Source: Halorussus lipolyticus
Lineage (GTDB): Archaea; Halobacteriota; Halobacteria; Halobacteriales; Haladaptataceae
Direction of reading: 5' to 3'
Assembly: GCF_029338375.1 (NCBI RefSeq)
Contig: NZ_CP119804.1
Span: 3,120,955-3,184,954 of the forward strand
Length of the DNA: 64,000 nucleotides
In this document: positions 24,307-33,335 of the stretch, one piece after another
How the letters are laid out: every line of letters starts with the position of its first letter
How positions within the stretch are numbered: the first letter of the stretch is position 1
Program-made: the position numbers and the translations under genes
Notes under the pieces: model-generated
What the model was told of the DNA's origin: nothing
Seen by the model: only the letters and a program-made list of their open reading frames with translations
Database searches by the model: none

Positions 24307-25060
24307 CGTGACCGACCTCCAGTCGCAGGTCGTGGACCACGAGGTAGCCCACGCGCTCGCCGGGATAGGCCGCGACGACGCTCGTCACGCCGTCGCCGTC
24401 GAAGTCGCGGGTCGTGACGGTCGCGTTCTGGGCCTCGAAGTGCCGCCGCCACGCGCCGGGCGTTGCCGTCTCGACTGCGACCCGATACTTGCCGTCGCCG
24501 AGTGCGGTCCGGTGGTGCGAGACGTTGGTCCGAAGAACCACCGACCCGCCGCCGGTCGCCGAGAACCCGACCGTACCGTCGAGTTTCGGCGCGCCGACGA
24601 CGAGGACGCCCTTGGCGTCGGGGTCGTCCCCGCCGTCTGCACCGCGGGAGGCCGTAATCGGCGGTGGCGTCCGGACCTTGGCGTTCCCCGGCGGTCCGCG
24701 GACGACCGCTCCGGCGAGGAAGGCGACCCGGCGCTGACCCGCGGTAAACACCAGCGAGTCGGCTTCTACCGTCCGAACCGCGCCCGACTCGTTCAGCACC
24801 CGAAGTTCGCGCTCGACGGTTTGCAGTTCGCCGTCGCTGAACGAGACCCGACCGCGGTGGACCCCAGTCGCCGCCACGGGTTCGAGTGCGTCGTCGAGGT
24901 CGGTAGCGACTCGGGCGGCGTCTGCCGACGCGGCGTTCTGCTCGACCACGGTGCCGATACCCGCGGTCAGCGTCCCGAGTGCGACCACGACCACGCCGAG
25001 CAGGATGGCGACGCCGACGACGTTCGACTGGGCGCGGTTTGAGGGCCTCCGTCCCGTCAT
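24299..25060 (-). CDS. Type IV pilin-like protein (DUF7289-type)
   Basis: 253 residues from the ATG at 25060, sharing ATGA with the PilC-type gene's stop. The N-terminus RRPSNRAQSNVVGVAILLGVVVVALGTLTAGIG resembles archaeal pilins and archaellin-like proteins (SNVVGVAILLG). The rest includes VVEQNAASADAARVATDLDDALEP and RVSFSDGELQTVERELRVLN, typical of the archaellin/DUF7289 family. It is the first pilin gene after the membrane platform gene and is perhaps the main structural subunit of the locus. Confidence 0.75.
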   Translation of the reverse strand: MTGRRPSNRAQSNVVGVAILLGVVVVALGTLTAGIGTVVEQNAASADAARVATDLDDALEPVAATGVHRGRVSFSDGELQTVERELRVLNESGAVRTVEADSLVFTAGQRRVAFLAGAVVRGPPGNAKVRTPPPITASRGADGGDDPDAKGVLVVGAPKLDGTVGFSATGGGSVVLRTNVSHHRTALGDGKYRVAVETATPGAWRRHFEAQNATVTTRDFDGDGVTSVVAAYPGERVGYLVVHDLRLEVGHGG

Positions 25061-26958
25061 ATCATTCCGACCCCCGCGAACACGAAGTAGGCGACACCGA
25101 CCAGCGCCGCCGAGTGGAGGAGGGCCTCGTAGAACCCCCTGCTCGCATAACCCGCGAACCACCCGGAGGCGAGCATCGTCGCCTGCGTGACGACGTAGAA
25201 TCGCTGTCGGTCGCGGGCCGGTTGCACCGCGTCGGCGTCGAGCGCGAGGCCCGAGTCGGCGGTCGAGACCGACGAGAGTTGCGCGAAGCTATCGAGGACG
25301 TAGGCGTTGACCGCGACCATGATAGCGACGACCAGCAGGGCCGTGGTCCACCCGACCGCGACGTAGACCAGCATGTTCGACCGCAGAGCCTTGCGCTCGT
25401 GGTAGAGTCGCCCGATTTCGACCTGTAGCGTCTCGAAGACGGCCTCGGCATCGCCGCCGGCGTCGAGCGCCCCGGTGACGAGACCGATGGTCTGGTCGGC
25501 CAGCGGCGTCCCGACCTGTCCGACGAACTTCGAGAGCGCGTCGGCCTGCAAGTCGCCATCCCTCGTCGTCAAGTTCGCGTTGAACGCGAGGTCCGCCACG
25601 TCGTCGTCCAACGCGCCCAAATCCACGTCGTCCGCGACTCGCTCGACGGCCTCCGAGAACGGTCTGCCGAGGCTGACGTGGCCCGAGACGGTGTGAACGA
25701 AGTCCTTGATTTCCCGGTCTTTCGCGTCGTCCAGTTTGGCCCGCCGGAGCGCGACCAGTCCGACCGGAAGCGCGAACGCGACGTATCCCAACAGCGCGAC
25801 GTTCACGGGTCGGTAGTCGAGCGTCCAGAGGCCCGCCGCGAAGACGACCGCGAGCGGAGCCACGACGACCAGCGCGCTCGCCGGATTCCGGAGGGTGCTG
25901 GTGAGCGTCCCGAGCGCTGATTCCGGACGCTCGTAGCCCCGGCCCGACTGGTCGTGTGGCCGGAGGGTAGCGACCACGAGGGCCGCACCGGCACCGACCA
26001 CGAGGATGAACCCGGCGCTCCCGTAGACCAGCATCGCTCGGGCCGAGACGGGACCGGCCGGCGTGGCGGTCGTCTGGCTCAAACCGGGTGCGAGGACGCT
26101 CATCACGGTCACGACGATGACCAGCAGGGCCGGCAGGACGAGCAGAACCACGAACATCTCCGCCAGCAGTTCGAGGAAGTCGCTGGCCTGCTCTCGGCTT
26201 CTGGACTGCCGATTCGACAGCATCCGACTCTCCATCTGGAGGTACTGGGCCAGCGCATCGGGTCCCTGCTGGGAGTGTTCGCGGAACTTCACGAGGAAAG
26301 GGGCCAGCGCGTCCCGAGAGGGCGTGTCGCGGGCCACGATTCGCAGGCCCTCGCCGAGACTCCCTGTCAGGGTCGCCTTGTTCAGCGCCTTCCGGAAGGC
26401 CACCGCGGTTTCGCCGTATGCCTGCTCGCGGTCGGCGACCTTCCGGAGCATCGCCGACCCGTCGTCGCTCCCCGACGAGAGCGCGTGGAGGTACCGGACC
26501 GCGCCGGGCAGGGTCGATTCGATGTTCGACCGGCGAGCGTCGGCGGTCCACTTGAGGTAGCGCCCGCCCAGCGCGACGATTGCTCGCTTACCGGCGAATC
26601 CGACCGCGAGGCCCGCCCCAGCGGCAGTGGTCGTTCGGGAGACTGCGGGGACGCCGATAGCTTCGAGACCGGGGACTCCTCGGCGCAGGAAGTCGGCGAC
26701 CGCTGTGAGAGTTGCGTCGGGGAGCGCGACCACCGCGACGAACGTCCACCCCGCGACGAGCGCGAAGGCCAACCACGACAGGCCGTAGGTCCGCGAGAGG
26801 TACACGTCGAAACTCGTCGTCACGCCGGTCGCCCGGTAGTGCTTGCGGTCGGCGTCGTGGCGCGACGAATCGGCGTGCCGAGAAAAGAGGGCGTAGAGCG
26901 CACGGTCGAGGACCGAGAGCGCCGGCGTCGCTTGGTTGGCGCTAGGGGACGTGTTCAC
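25057..26958 (-). CDS. Type II secretion system F-domain protein (PilC/TadC-like pilus platform)
   Basis: 633 residues with two halves, each ending in clustered hydrophobic helices. The soluble segments contain T2SSF features: LHALSSGSDDGSAMLRKVADREQAYGETAVAFRKALN, then PSRDALAPFLVKFREHSQQGPDALAQYLQMESRML and, in the second half, FVHTVSGHVSLGRPFSEAVERVADDVDL. This duplicated architecture is typical of archaeal PilC proteins, the inner-membrane platform that works with the PilB-type ATPase (30038-32254). Its gene is separated from the ATPase gene by about 3 kb containing three unrelated genes, unlike the usual adjacency. Confidence 0.87.
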   Translation of the reverse strand: MNTSPSANQATPALSVLDRALYALFSRHADSSRHDADRKHYRATGVTTSFDVYLSRTYGLSWLAFALVAGWTFVAVVALPDATLTAVADFLRRGVPGLEAIGVPAVSRTTTAAGAGLAVGFAGKRAIVALGGRYLKWTADARRSNIESTLPGAVRYLHALSSGSDDGSAMLRKVADREQAYGETAVAFRKALNKATLTGSLGEGLRIVARDTPSRDALAPFLVKFREHSQQGPDALAQYLQMESRMLSNRQSRSREQASDFLELLAEMFVVLLVLPALLVIVVTVMSVLAPGLSQTTATPAGPVSARAMLVYGSAGFILVVGAGAALVVATLRPHDQSGRGYERPESALGTLTSTLRNPASALVVVAPLAVVFAAGLWTLDYRPVNVALLGYVAFALPVGLVALRRAKLDDAKDREIKDFVHTVSGHVSLGRPFSEAVERVADDVDLGALDDDVADLAFNANLTTRDGDLQADALSKFVGQVGTPLADQTIGLVTGALDAGGDAEAVFETLQVEIGRLYHERKALRSNMLVYVAVGWTTALLVVAIMVAVNAYVLDSFAQLSSVSTADSGLALDADAVQPARDRQRFYVVTQATMLASGWFAGYASRGFYEALLHSAALVGVAYFVFAGVGMI

Positions 26959-27149
26959 TCGGGGGTCCTCCTCGCGTGGTGTTCATGCGAGTAACTGCAC
27001 TCGTTCTGGTATTTAAGGTCTCGTAATAATTCGAGGCTCCGACCGAGGAGACTCCCGGTCGGTTCGAGGTCAGCGAATGCACACGTCAGGACCGTGTGCA
27101 ATGTCACCGACAAGCAACGTTTCTAAGCGGGCGCGTCGAACCGGGTTCT

Positions 27150-28148
27150 ATGAACGACCAGTCCGACGACCCGACTCGACTGCCCAAGTACGGCGGGCCG
27201 AGGGACCGCCAGCGAACGGGTCCGGCGTGGCGACGGTCAGACGGGCCTCCTCGCGCCACCCGTTCCGAACCGCGTCCACGCGGAGGAGCATCGGCGTTCG
27301 AGTCGCCGGTCGAGGACGACCTTCTGGAAGCGTTCGCGGTCCTCGACTTCGAGACCGAGGCCCAGAAGCGCGTCTACCGCTACGTCGAACGGCAGGGCGT
27401 CGCGTCCGACGACGAGATTCACGAGCGAATCGACCTGCCGACCGAGGAGGTTGCCATCGCCATCCAGTGGCTCGTCCAGCACGGCTATCTCGAAGCGGAC
27501 GCCGGGACTTTCCGGGTCGCCCATGGAACCGAAGTCGAGCGAACCTACCGGCTCGGCGGCCTCGACGTGACGATTCGCCCGGCCAGACAGGAGGACCTCG
27601 CTGGCCTCGTGGGCCTCATCCGGACCGTCACCGACGACCGGACCTACGTCGTCGCCGAGAGCGTGGCCGCGCAACTCGCTTCCGAGGAGACAGTCATCCG
27701 CGACACCGACACTCGCTCGCGGCTGTTCTTCGTCGCCACCGTCGAGGACAGGGCGGTGGGTGACGGGGAAATGGGTGACAGGACGACGGGCAACGGGCTG
27801 ACCGGCGACAGACCGACGGGAAATGGACGGACGAGCGACTCCCAACTCGTCGGCTGGGCGCACCTGACCCTGCCCAGAATCGAGTACCTCGACCACACCG
27901 CCGAACTGACCGTCGGCGTACGTCCCGACTTCCGACGGCGGGGTATCGGAAGCCGGCTCTCGGGAATCGCGGTCGCTTGGGCCGCGGCCAACGGCTACCG
28001 GAAGGTCTACCAGAGCCTCCCCGGCACGAACCGGGCGGCTATCGACTTCCTCAGGAATCACGGCTGGCGGGTCGAGGCGGTTCGGCCCGACCACTACCGC
28101 ATCGACGGCGAGTTCGTGGACGAGGTGATGATGGCGGTGGAGTTGTAA
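27150..28148 (+). CDS. wHTH-GNAT acetyltransferase fusion
   Basis: 332 residues from the ATG at 27150. An acidic/Arg-rich N-terminus is followed by a winged-helix segment (about 55-125, ETEAQKRVYRYVERQGVASDDEIHERIDLPTEEVAIAIQWLVQHGYLE), then a GNAT domain (about 140-330) with VTIRPARQEDLAGLVGLIR, the acetyl-CoA loop VRPDFRRRGIGSRLSGIAVAWAAANGYRKVYQ and DFLRNHGWRVE. Between strands of the GNAT core is a low-complexity insert of repeated GDR/GNG units (about 205-235). It is divergent from the PilC-type gene and may be a protein N-acetyltransferase with a regulatory DNA-binding module; the substrate is unknown. Confidence 0.85.
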   Translation: MNDQSDDPTRLPKYGGPRDRQRTGPAWRRSDGPPRATRSEPRPRGGASAFESPVEDDLLEAFAVLDFETEAQKRVYRYVERQGVASDDEIHERIDLPTEEVAIAIQWLVQHGYLEADAGTFRVAHGTEVERTYRLGGLDVTIRPARQEDLAGLVGLIRTVTDDRTYVVAESVAAQLASEETVIRDTDTRSRLFFVATVEDRAVGDGEMGDRTTGNGLTGDRPTGNGRTSDSQLVGWAHLTLPRIEYLDHTAELTVGVRPDFRRRGIGSRLSGIAVAWAAANGYRKVYQSLPGTNRAAIDFLRNHGWRVEAVRPDHYRIDGEFVDEVMMAVEL

Positions 28149-28320
28149 GTCGATTGGAATAAGCTGTAGGTCCAGATGGGGGCGAGGAATTTATGATCTA
28201 TCTGTCACTCGGTATTATTACAATCATGCCACTTGACTCTAATCCGCCAGTAAAATCTCAGCCGTCACAAAAAATATTCAGCTACGTTCGCTCTGGTCTT
28301 ATGACGTCGTCCGGATAGAA
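28149..28320. other. Intergenic, AT-rich boundary of second islet
   Basis: 172 bp in which the composition shifts abruptly from GC-rich to AT-rich. A 30-codon frame (28226-28318) starts with an ATG and reads PLDSNPPVKSQPS, but it has no support and I leave it out. Nothing else is seen. Confidence 0.35.
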
Positions 28321-29430
28321 TCAGTTGTTAGCATTACAATCGGATTCCTTGTGAGCTGTGACGGGAATCTCCGTTTCAGAAACTACCTCTCCACTGTCTA
28401 TTTCTTGCTTGTAGGCCCGAACTGAAACCGGCAGGTTAGTTGCGATCCACTCCGGTAGTTCTCCGTCTACCCTCTTTGCCCTGCGAGCTATTGCGGAAGG
28501 CGAATCCTTGTTGACTTTTTTAACGCCATATGTTTCACGCTCCTCGGGTGTCATTTCAGAGGCTTTTCTAATCTGTGTCTGTTCTTCGTCTTTCGCTTCT
28601 ACCGACGAAGTACTAGATTGGCTGGACTCGTCGTTAGCAATCGTACCCGGCTGATCCGTTTTATTGAACAGCATCTGGTATTTTATCCGTGTGTAGATGC
28701 CCGATTGGTCAAACATCTCCGAGATGATGTTGAGTTCGTCATCAATTTCTGACTCACTACCAGAATAGTAAATCATCCGTTGGTAGTGGCCCGCATCAGT
28801 CCACGGATCTTGGAAAGTCCCAGTATTATTCTTAAGCCGGAAGCCGTTCCCGTTGTAGATACTCGATTGTCCATCAGGATACGGCTCGAACGTTTCAGCG
28901 ACATCGTCTACAGCGACAGCGAAGGCCGCCGGAGCACCTAACGTTCCAATTGCTAGGTCGGTAGTGACTTCAATGAAATCCTCTAGCGCGCCGGTCTGGG
29001 GAGAAGGATACATTCCTTGGAGATCGTCTCTGCTATCTGGGTTTACGTAACCGCCTTTGTCGTAGTCACTAGGGTAAACCTCAAGCTTATTCCGGCTGAT
29101 GGCTCCGTAGGGGGCTCCATCGTCCCATTGACCACTGGCAGCAGTGCCAACGTCTACATCGTGAGTCCAGCCCCTTCCACCGTCCCATGAACAGTACCAA
29201 GAGACTGCGGTTGATTGGTACAAGTCGTATTTGCTGTATGCATAGTTGTGGACTGCTTCAGTTGACCACTGTTCCTGCGGTGTTTTCGGGAAATCAGTCT
29301 CACAGCTACCCTTTGCCGCGGTAGCATTTCGGCTGAATTTTATTCCCGCCGTAGTGAGAGCTACCCCACTTAGACCGATTTTCTTTAATGCGCTTCGACG
29401 GTTGATGGAATCACTTTCTTCTCGCATCAC
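28321..29430 (-). CDS. Tat-signal secreted hypothetical protein
   Basis: 369 residues. The Tat signal SINRRSALKKIGLSGVALTTAG (the twin arginines sit at 11-12) is followed by a mature chain rich in Tyr/Trp/Asp (YSKYDLYQSTAVSWYCSWDGG), a hydrophobic Gly/Ala stretch LAIGTLGAPAAFAVAVDDVAETFEP and a Ser/Glu-rich flexible C-terminal region. Two Cys residues flank the mature N-terminus (SCETDFPK, WYCSWD), and one lies near the C-terminus (DCNANN). No family is recognised. The sequence composition is AT-rich like the islet at 2600-4300. The hydrophobic stretch resembles that of 3102-3764, hinting at a shared membrane-active or toxin-like fold; this is speculative. Confidence 0.6.
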   Translation of the reverse strand: MMREESDSINRRSALKKIGLSGVALTTAGIKFSRNATAAKGSCETDFPKTPQEQWSTEAVHNYAYSKYDLYQSTAVSWYCSWDGGRGWTHDVDVGTAASGQWDDGAPYGAISRNKLEVYPSDYDKGGYVNPDSRDDLQGMYPSPQTGALEDFIEVTTDLAIGTLGAPAAFAVAVDDVAETFEPYPDGQSSIYNGNGFRLKNNTGTFQDPWTDAGHYQRMIYYSGSESEIDDELNIISEMFDQSGIYTRIKYQMLFNKTDQPGTIANDESSQSSTSSVEAKDEEQTQIRKASEMTPEERETYGVKKVNKDSPSAIARRAKRVDGELPEWIATNLPVSVRAYKQEIDSGEVVSETEIPVTAHKESDCNANN

Positions 29431-29520
29431 ATGTAGAATCCTACCAGATAAATATATATCTTAATATGTGAAATAAACTTCATAGAAAGACATAAGACCA
29501 TCTATAGATAACTAACTAAC

Positions 29521-29988
29521 ATGAATTCTTGCTCCCGAAGGAATATGATCAGAAACCTCGCTACCTTTGGACTAACAGTATCTGCCGGTTGTTCTGGAAT
29601 CTACCATGAATTAAATGAAAAGTCAGTTAGTTATATTCTTGATAGTGTCTATCTTGAGAATTCAAATAATTCTCACACAAAATTTAGACTTAAAATATAC
29701 AATGGGGATAGACTAATGTATAAGGATGATATACAGTTGGCGCCCCTAAAAGAAGGTAAGGCGGACTACAAAACAATAGAAAAACCATGGATGGAAAAAG
29801 AGGGAAGATACGGAATAGAAGTTATAACTGCAGAAGGAAATTCCATATCGCTCTCGTTATCAGAAGTCTTGGACCAATGGGACAATTCCATTCATGATTA
29901 TAAATATATTGAGTATTCGGTTCTCAGTCGCTCCGATGATACGTTTGGTATATATGCTGATTTCTATAATGAAGCTAGAACAAAATAG
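29521..29988 (+). CDS. Small lipoprotein, paralogue-like to the one at 2684
   Basis: 155 residues. NSCSRRNMIRNLATFGLTVSAGC has a twin-arginine-like start and a lipobox (SAGC), so Cys23 is probably lipidated. The body has a beta-strand pattern and spacing like the lipoprotein at 2684-3058: a strand with NNSHTKFRLKIYNG, then YKDDIQLAPLKEGKADYK, then GRYGIEVITAEG (compare GGEYKVIVNLDG). The gene is the most AT-rich in the window and is divergent from the Tat protein at 28321. Its presence beside a secreted protein in both islets suggests an immunity or anchoring role, which is only inferred. Confidence 0.6.
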   Translation: MNSCSRRNMIRNLATFGLTVSAGCSGIYHELNEKSVSYILDSVYLENSNNSHTKFRLKIYNGDRLMYKDDIQLAPLKEGKADYKTIEKPWMEKEGRYGIEVITAEGNSISLSLSEVLDQWDNSIHDYKYIEYSVLSRSDDTFGIYADFYNEARTK

Positions 29989-30037
29989 GCAGAATCAGAG
30001 CGGTTAAAGTAATCTAAATATTTTTATTTAATATATC

Positions 30038-32254
30038 TCAAACCTCTCCCCGTTTCACCCGCTCCACCGTCGCGGCCTCGTCGTTGCGCAAATCGGCGAG
30101 GAACTCGAACAACTCGTCGAAGTCGTCCATGCCCTCCCGAGCCATGTACTGGACGTACTGGTGCTTGCGCTGGAACTCGCGTTCGACCTCCGCGACGGGG
30201 CGGTCGGTCCGTTCCGCCAACCGCTCGAAGAACCGGAAGCGACCTTCCGACCCGTCGTCACCCAACTCTGAATTGTCGAAAGCAACGTGGAAATTGCCCT
30301 CGGTGTCGCGCCACGCTACGGTGTTCCAGTAGACGGTGGTCTCGTCCTTCTCGATGGCACCGCACCGCGCTCGTTGCGTGTCGAGGTCCGCGTACTCCGA
30401 TTCGGTCAGTAGCTCTACGACCTCGCCGACGTAGCGGTCGCCATCGACCTTGCGGGGGAAGACCACGAGGTCCAACTCCTGCAAGAGGTACGGCGGCAGG
30501 CCCTGCTCGACCACGCGATTGACCAGTTTCTCCACGTCCTCAGCGTGGGTCGTGCCGATGATGCCGTGACCGGTGTTCAGACTTTCAGCGAAGGTCTGGA
30601 AACTCGCGGGCGTGTTGATTTCGGCGATGACCTCCACGTCCGGGTTGAGGTAGTTGCACTCGGTCATGAGGTCGGCCATCGTGACGCGCTTGTAGTCGCT
30701 CTCGTGGTCCCGCGTCGTCAGCGAAACGCCGGTCTCGTGGGGCAGACGGACCTCGCGCGAGCCTTCGTCTATCGAAATCGGCCGGTCGCGGTAGGGGATG
30801 AACGGCATGTGCGAATTCATCAGCGTCGTCTTTCCGGCCCCGGTCGGTCCTGAAAAGAGGACGACGCCGTGATGCTCGTAGACCTGCCACAGCAGGGTCA
30901 CGATTTCGGTCGAGAGGCTGTCCGACTCCAGCAGGTCCACGGGCGTCATGGCCTCGGGTGCCTGCTTCCGGATGGAGATGTGGGGGCCGTCCTCGCTGAT
31001 GACCCCGAGCGCGACGGCGGCCCGAATCGTGACTTCCTCGGGGACACCCTCGGGTTGAAGGTTCACCTTCGCGCTCGGGTTCGAGGCGTTCAACTCGGTC
31101 CCGTCGGAGGCCGCCATCTGGGTCACGACGTTGGCGAACTCGGCTTCGTCGTCGAACTGGAGGTTGGTCGGCGCGCGCTCGCCGTGGCCGATTTCCCGGC
31201 CCCGCGGCACGACCTTGATTCGCTCGCCGACCCGGTTGGCCTCGATGTCCTCCAACAGGTCGTCACGAATCGGGACCGTCAACTTGCCGTGCCCGACGAA
31301 ATCCCGCATCACGTAGTAGACCAAATCCGAGAGTCGGTCGGTCGAAAACCGATGGTCAACGGGCGGTACCGCCAACTCGTACTCCGCCAGTGCAGTCCGG
31401 ACTCGGTATCTGGCGGCGTCTAGCCATGCCCGCGTATTCCGGGCCGTAAGTCGGCGCGAGAGGAACGTTCTGGCACGCTCGCGGACGAACCCGGCCCGGT
31501 CCTCGACCACGCCATCGACGTTGGTCTCCCAGATTCGGTCCTTGCACTCCTGAATTAGCTCCTCGTCGCCGGGAAGCAGGTCTGGCTCCTGTACTGCGTA
31601 CTTGGTGGTAAAAGAGTCGTTGGCCAGCAAGTGTTCGCGGTAGATAACCACTGGCACCTGAAACTCCCGGAAATCGACGGTGTGGGTCTCGACGCGCTCG
31701 CTGGCGAACCGCTCCAGAAAGTCGGCGTCGGCGGGCAGGTCGGTGTCGGCGGGCGCGTAGTCGTCGGTGTGGACGACCAGTCGGTCGCCCGCCGTGTCGG
31801 CCACCTCGATGTCCTCGTCCAGCGCGAGCGGCGTCAACTCGCCGAGACACCGCAGATTCCGGAGGGCGTAGTACTCGACGCGCCGACGGGCCTCGGGCGG
31901 CAGGTCGGTCAGGCGGTCCACGATTCTGCGGTATTTGGGGTCGAACCCGGCGGTCATGCGCTCGTCGGCCCCCTCGCGGGTCAGCGGCCGGGCGAGGTTG
32001 GCGTCGGCGAAGTGGTCTTCGACTCGGGCGAGGGCGTCCTCGCCGACGGGCGACAGCGGGGGTTCTCGAACGTGATAGTCGAACTCCTCGTCAGTCTCGG
32101 TGATGGTGGCGACCACGCCGGGGAGGAGTTCGTACTGAGCGCGAACGTCCGGCGCGTACCACGCCTCGGGGTCGTCGGGCGGTTTCGGCGGTGGAACGCG
32201 ACCGGGTGAAGCGGTGTCGGCGTCCGAGGAGGTCACCGACGAGGCGTCGTCCAT
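30038..32254 (-). CDS. Type II/IV secretion system ATPase (PilB/VirB11/CpaF-like)
   Basis: 738 residues. The N-terminal 300 residues are the acidic, archaea-specific region (DRLTDLPPEARRRVEYYALRNLRCLGEL). The core motor has the Walker A GVVLFSGPTGAGKTTLMNSH, the Asp box ISIDEGSREVRLPHE, the Walker B VEVIAEINTPASFQTFAE and the His box NTGHGIIGTTHAED. This is a hexameric ATPase driving pilus or archaellum-like assembly and partners the PilC-type protein at 25057. The ATPase and platform genes are separated by three genes (27150-29988), which is unusual. Its promoter faces the ABC transporter gene across a 163-bp gap. Confidence 0.9.
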   Translation of the reverse strand: MDDASSVTSSDADTASPGRVPPPKPPDDPEAWYAPDVRAQYELLPGVVATITETDEEFDYHVREPPLSPVGEDALARVEDHFADANLARPLTREGADERMTAGFDPKYRRIVDRLTDLPPEARRRVEYYALRNLRCLGELTPLALDEDIEVADTAGDRLVVHTDDYAPADTDLPADADFLERFASERVETHTVDFREFQVPVVIYREHLLANDSFTTKYAVQEPDLLPGDEELIQECKDRIWETNVDGVVEDRAGFVRERARTFLSRRLTARNTRAWLDAARYRVRTALAEYELAVPPVDHRFSTDRLSDLVYYVMRDFVGHGKLTVPIRDDLLEDIEANRVGERIKVVPRGREIGHGERAPTNLQFDDEAEFANVVTQMAASDGTELNASNPSAKVNLQPEGVPEEVTIRAAVALGVISEDGPHISIRKQAPEAMTPVDLLESDSLSTEIVTLLWQVYEHHGVVLFSGPTGAGKTTLMNSHMPFIPYRDRPISIDEGSREVRLPHETGVSLTTRDHESDYKRVTMADLMTECNYLNPDVEVIAEINTPASFQTFAESLNTGHGIIGTTHAEDVEKLVNRVVEQGLPPYLLQELDLVVFPRKVDGDRYVGEVVELLTESEYADLDTQRARCGAIEKDETTVYWNTVAWRDTEGNFHVAFDNSELGDDGSEGRFRFFERLAERTDRPVAEVEREFQRKHQYVQYMAREGMDDFDELFEFLADLRNDEAATVERVKRGEV

Positions 32255-32417
32255 ACCCTGCGTTCGTGACGTGCCTTAATTTAAACCTTTAGTTTGGGCT
32301 ACTGGGAACCGAACGCGGACGCCGTGAGAGAGTCGGCCGCTTTCGGTCGAAAAATCTCGCTCTGGAGTGTGGGAAAACTGAAGGGAAGTTTGAAGCGAAA
32401 CACGTTGAAATGGGTAC

Positions 32418-33335
32418 ATGGCCGCTATCCAGACCGAAGGCCTGACCAAGCGGTTCGGCGACGAGGTGGTCGCGGTCGAGGACCTCGATTTGACCGTGAA
32501 AGAGGGCGAGGTGTTCGGCTACCTCGGCCCGAACGGCGCGGGTAAGTCCACGACCATCAACGTCCTGCTCGACTACCTTAGGCCGACCGAGGGGACCGCG
32601 ACCGTGTTAGGCCACGACGCCCAAGACGAGACCCAGCGGATTCACGAGCGAATCGGGATTTTGCCGGAGGGCTTCGACCTCTACGACCGACTCACCGGGC
32701 GCAAGCACGTCCAGTTCGCGGTGGACTCGAAGGAGGCCGACGACGACCCCGCCGAGATTCTGGACCGGGTAGGCCTCTCGCCGGAGGCCGCAGACCGGAA
32801 GGCCGGCGGATACTCGACCGGAATGGCCCAGCGACTCGCGCTCGGGATGGCGCTGGTCGGTGACCCGGATTTGTTGATTTTGGACGAACCCTCCTCCGGG
32901 TTGGACCCCAACGGCGCGCGCCAGATGCGTCAACTCGTCCGCGACGAGGCCAGCGCGGGCACGACTGTCTTCTTCTCCAGTCACATCCTCGGACAGGTCG
33001 AAGCGGTCTGTGACCGGGTGGGCATCATGAGCGAGGGCCGACTGGTCGCCGAGGACACAATCGAGGGCCTGCGGGAGTCGATGGGGTCCGGTTCGACGCT
33101 GGAACTCGCGGTTGACCGAGTGCCCGAAAATCTCACCCTCGACGGAATCGAGGCCGTCAGCGACGTGACGGCGGGCGGCGACGTGATTCGCGTGACAGTC
33201 ACCGACCCGACGGTGAAATCGCAGGTCATCAACCGCGTCGAGGAGCAGGGCGCAACTGTCACCGACATCTCGACACAGCAGGCGTCGCTCGAAGACCTGT
33301 TCGCGGCCTACACCACCGAGGAGGTCACGGCATGA
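32418..33335 (+). CDS. ABC-2 type exporter ATPase
   Basis: 305 residues with Walker A GPNGAGKSTTIN, signature YSTGMAQRLALGMAL, Walker B LLILDEPSSGLDPNG and H-loop FFSSHILGQVE. The Q-loop position holds Glu84 (GILPEGFDLYDRLTG), a variant common in NatA-like ABC-2 ATPases and also described for lantibiotic immunity ATPases of the LanF type. The C-terminal about 80 residues form the regulatory domain seen in drug and peptide exporters. It is coupled by a 4-bp overlap to the permease and is followed, after 181 bp, by the first LanM gene, so it may export or give immunity to the lanthipeptides. The link is positional only. Confidence 0.88.
   Translation: MAAIQTEGLTKRFGDEVVAVEDLDLTVKEGEVFGYLGPNGAGKSTTINVLLDYLRPTEGTATVLGHDAQDETQRIHERIGILPEGFDLYDRLTGRKHVQFAVDSKEADDDPAEILDRVGLSPEAADRKAGGYSTGMAQRLALGMALVGDPDLLILDEPSSGLDPNGARQMRQLVRDEASAGTTVFFSSHILGQVEAVCDRVGIMSEGRLVAEDTIEGLRESMGSGSTLELAVDRVPENLTLDGIEAVSDVTAGGDVIRVTVTDPTVKSQVINRVEEQGATVTDISTQQASLEDLFAAYTTEEVTA

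Noticed and set aside
28226..28318. 30-codon plus-strand frame upstream of the second islet
   Set aside because: No homologue pattern, no signal or promoter that I can support.
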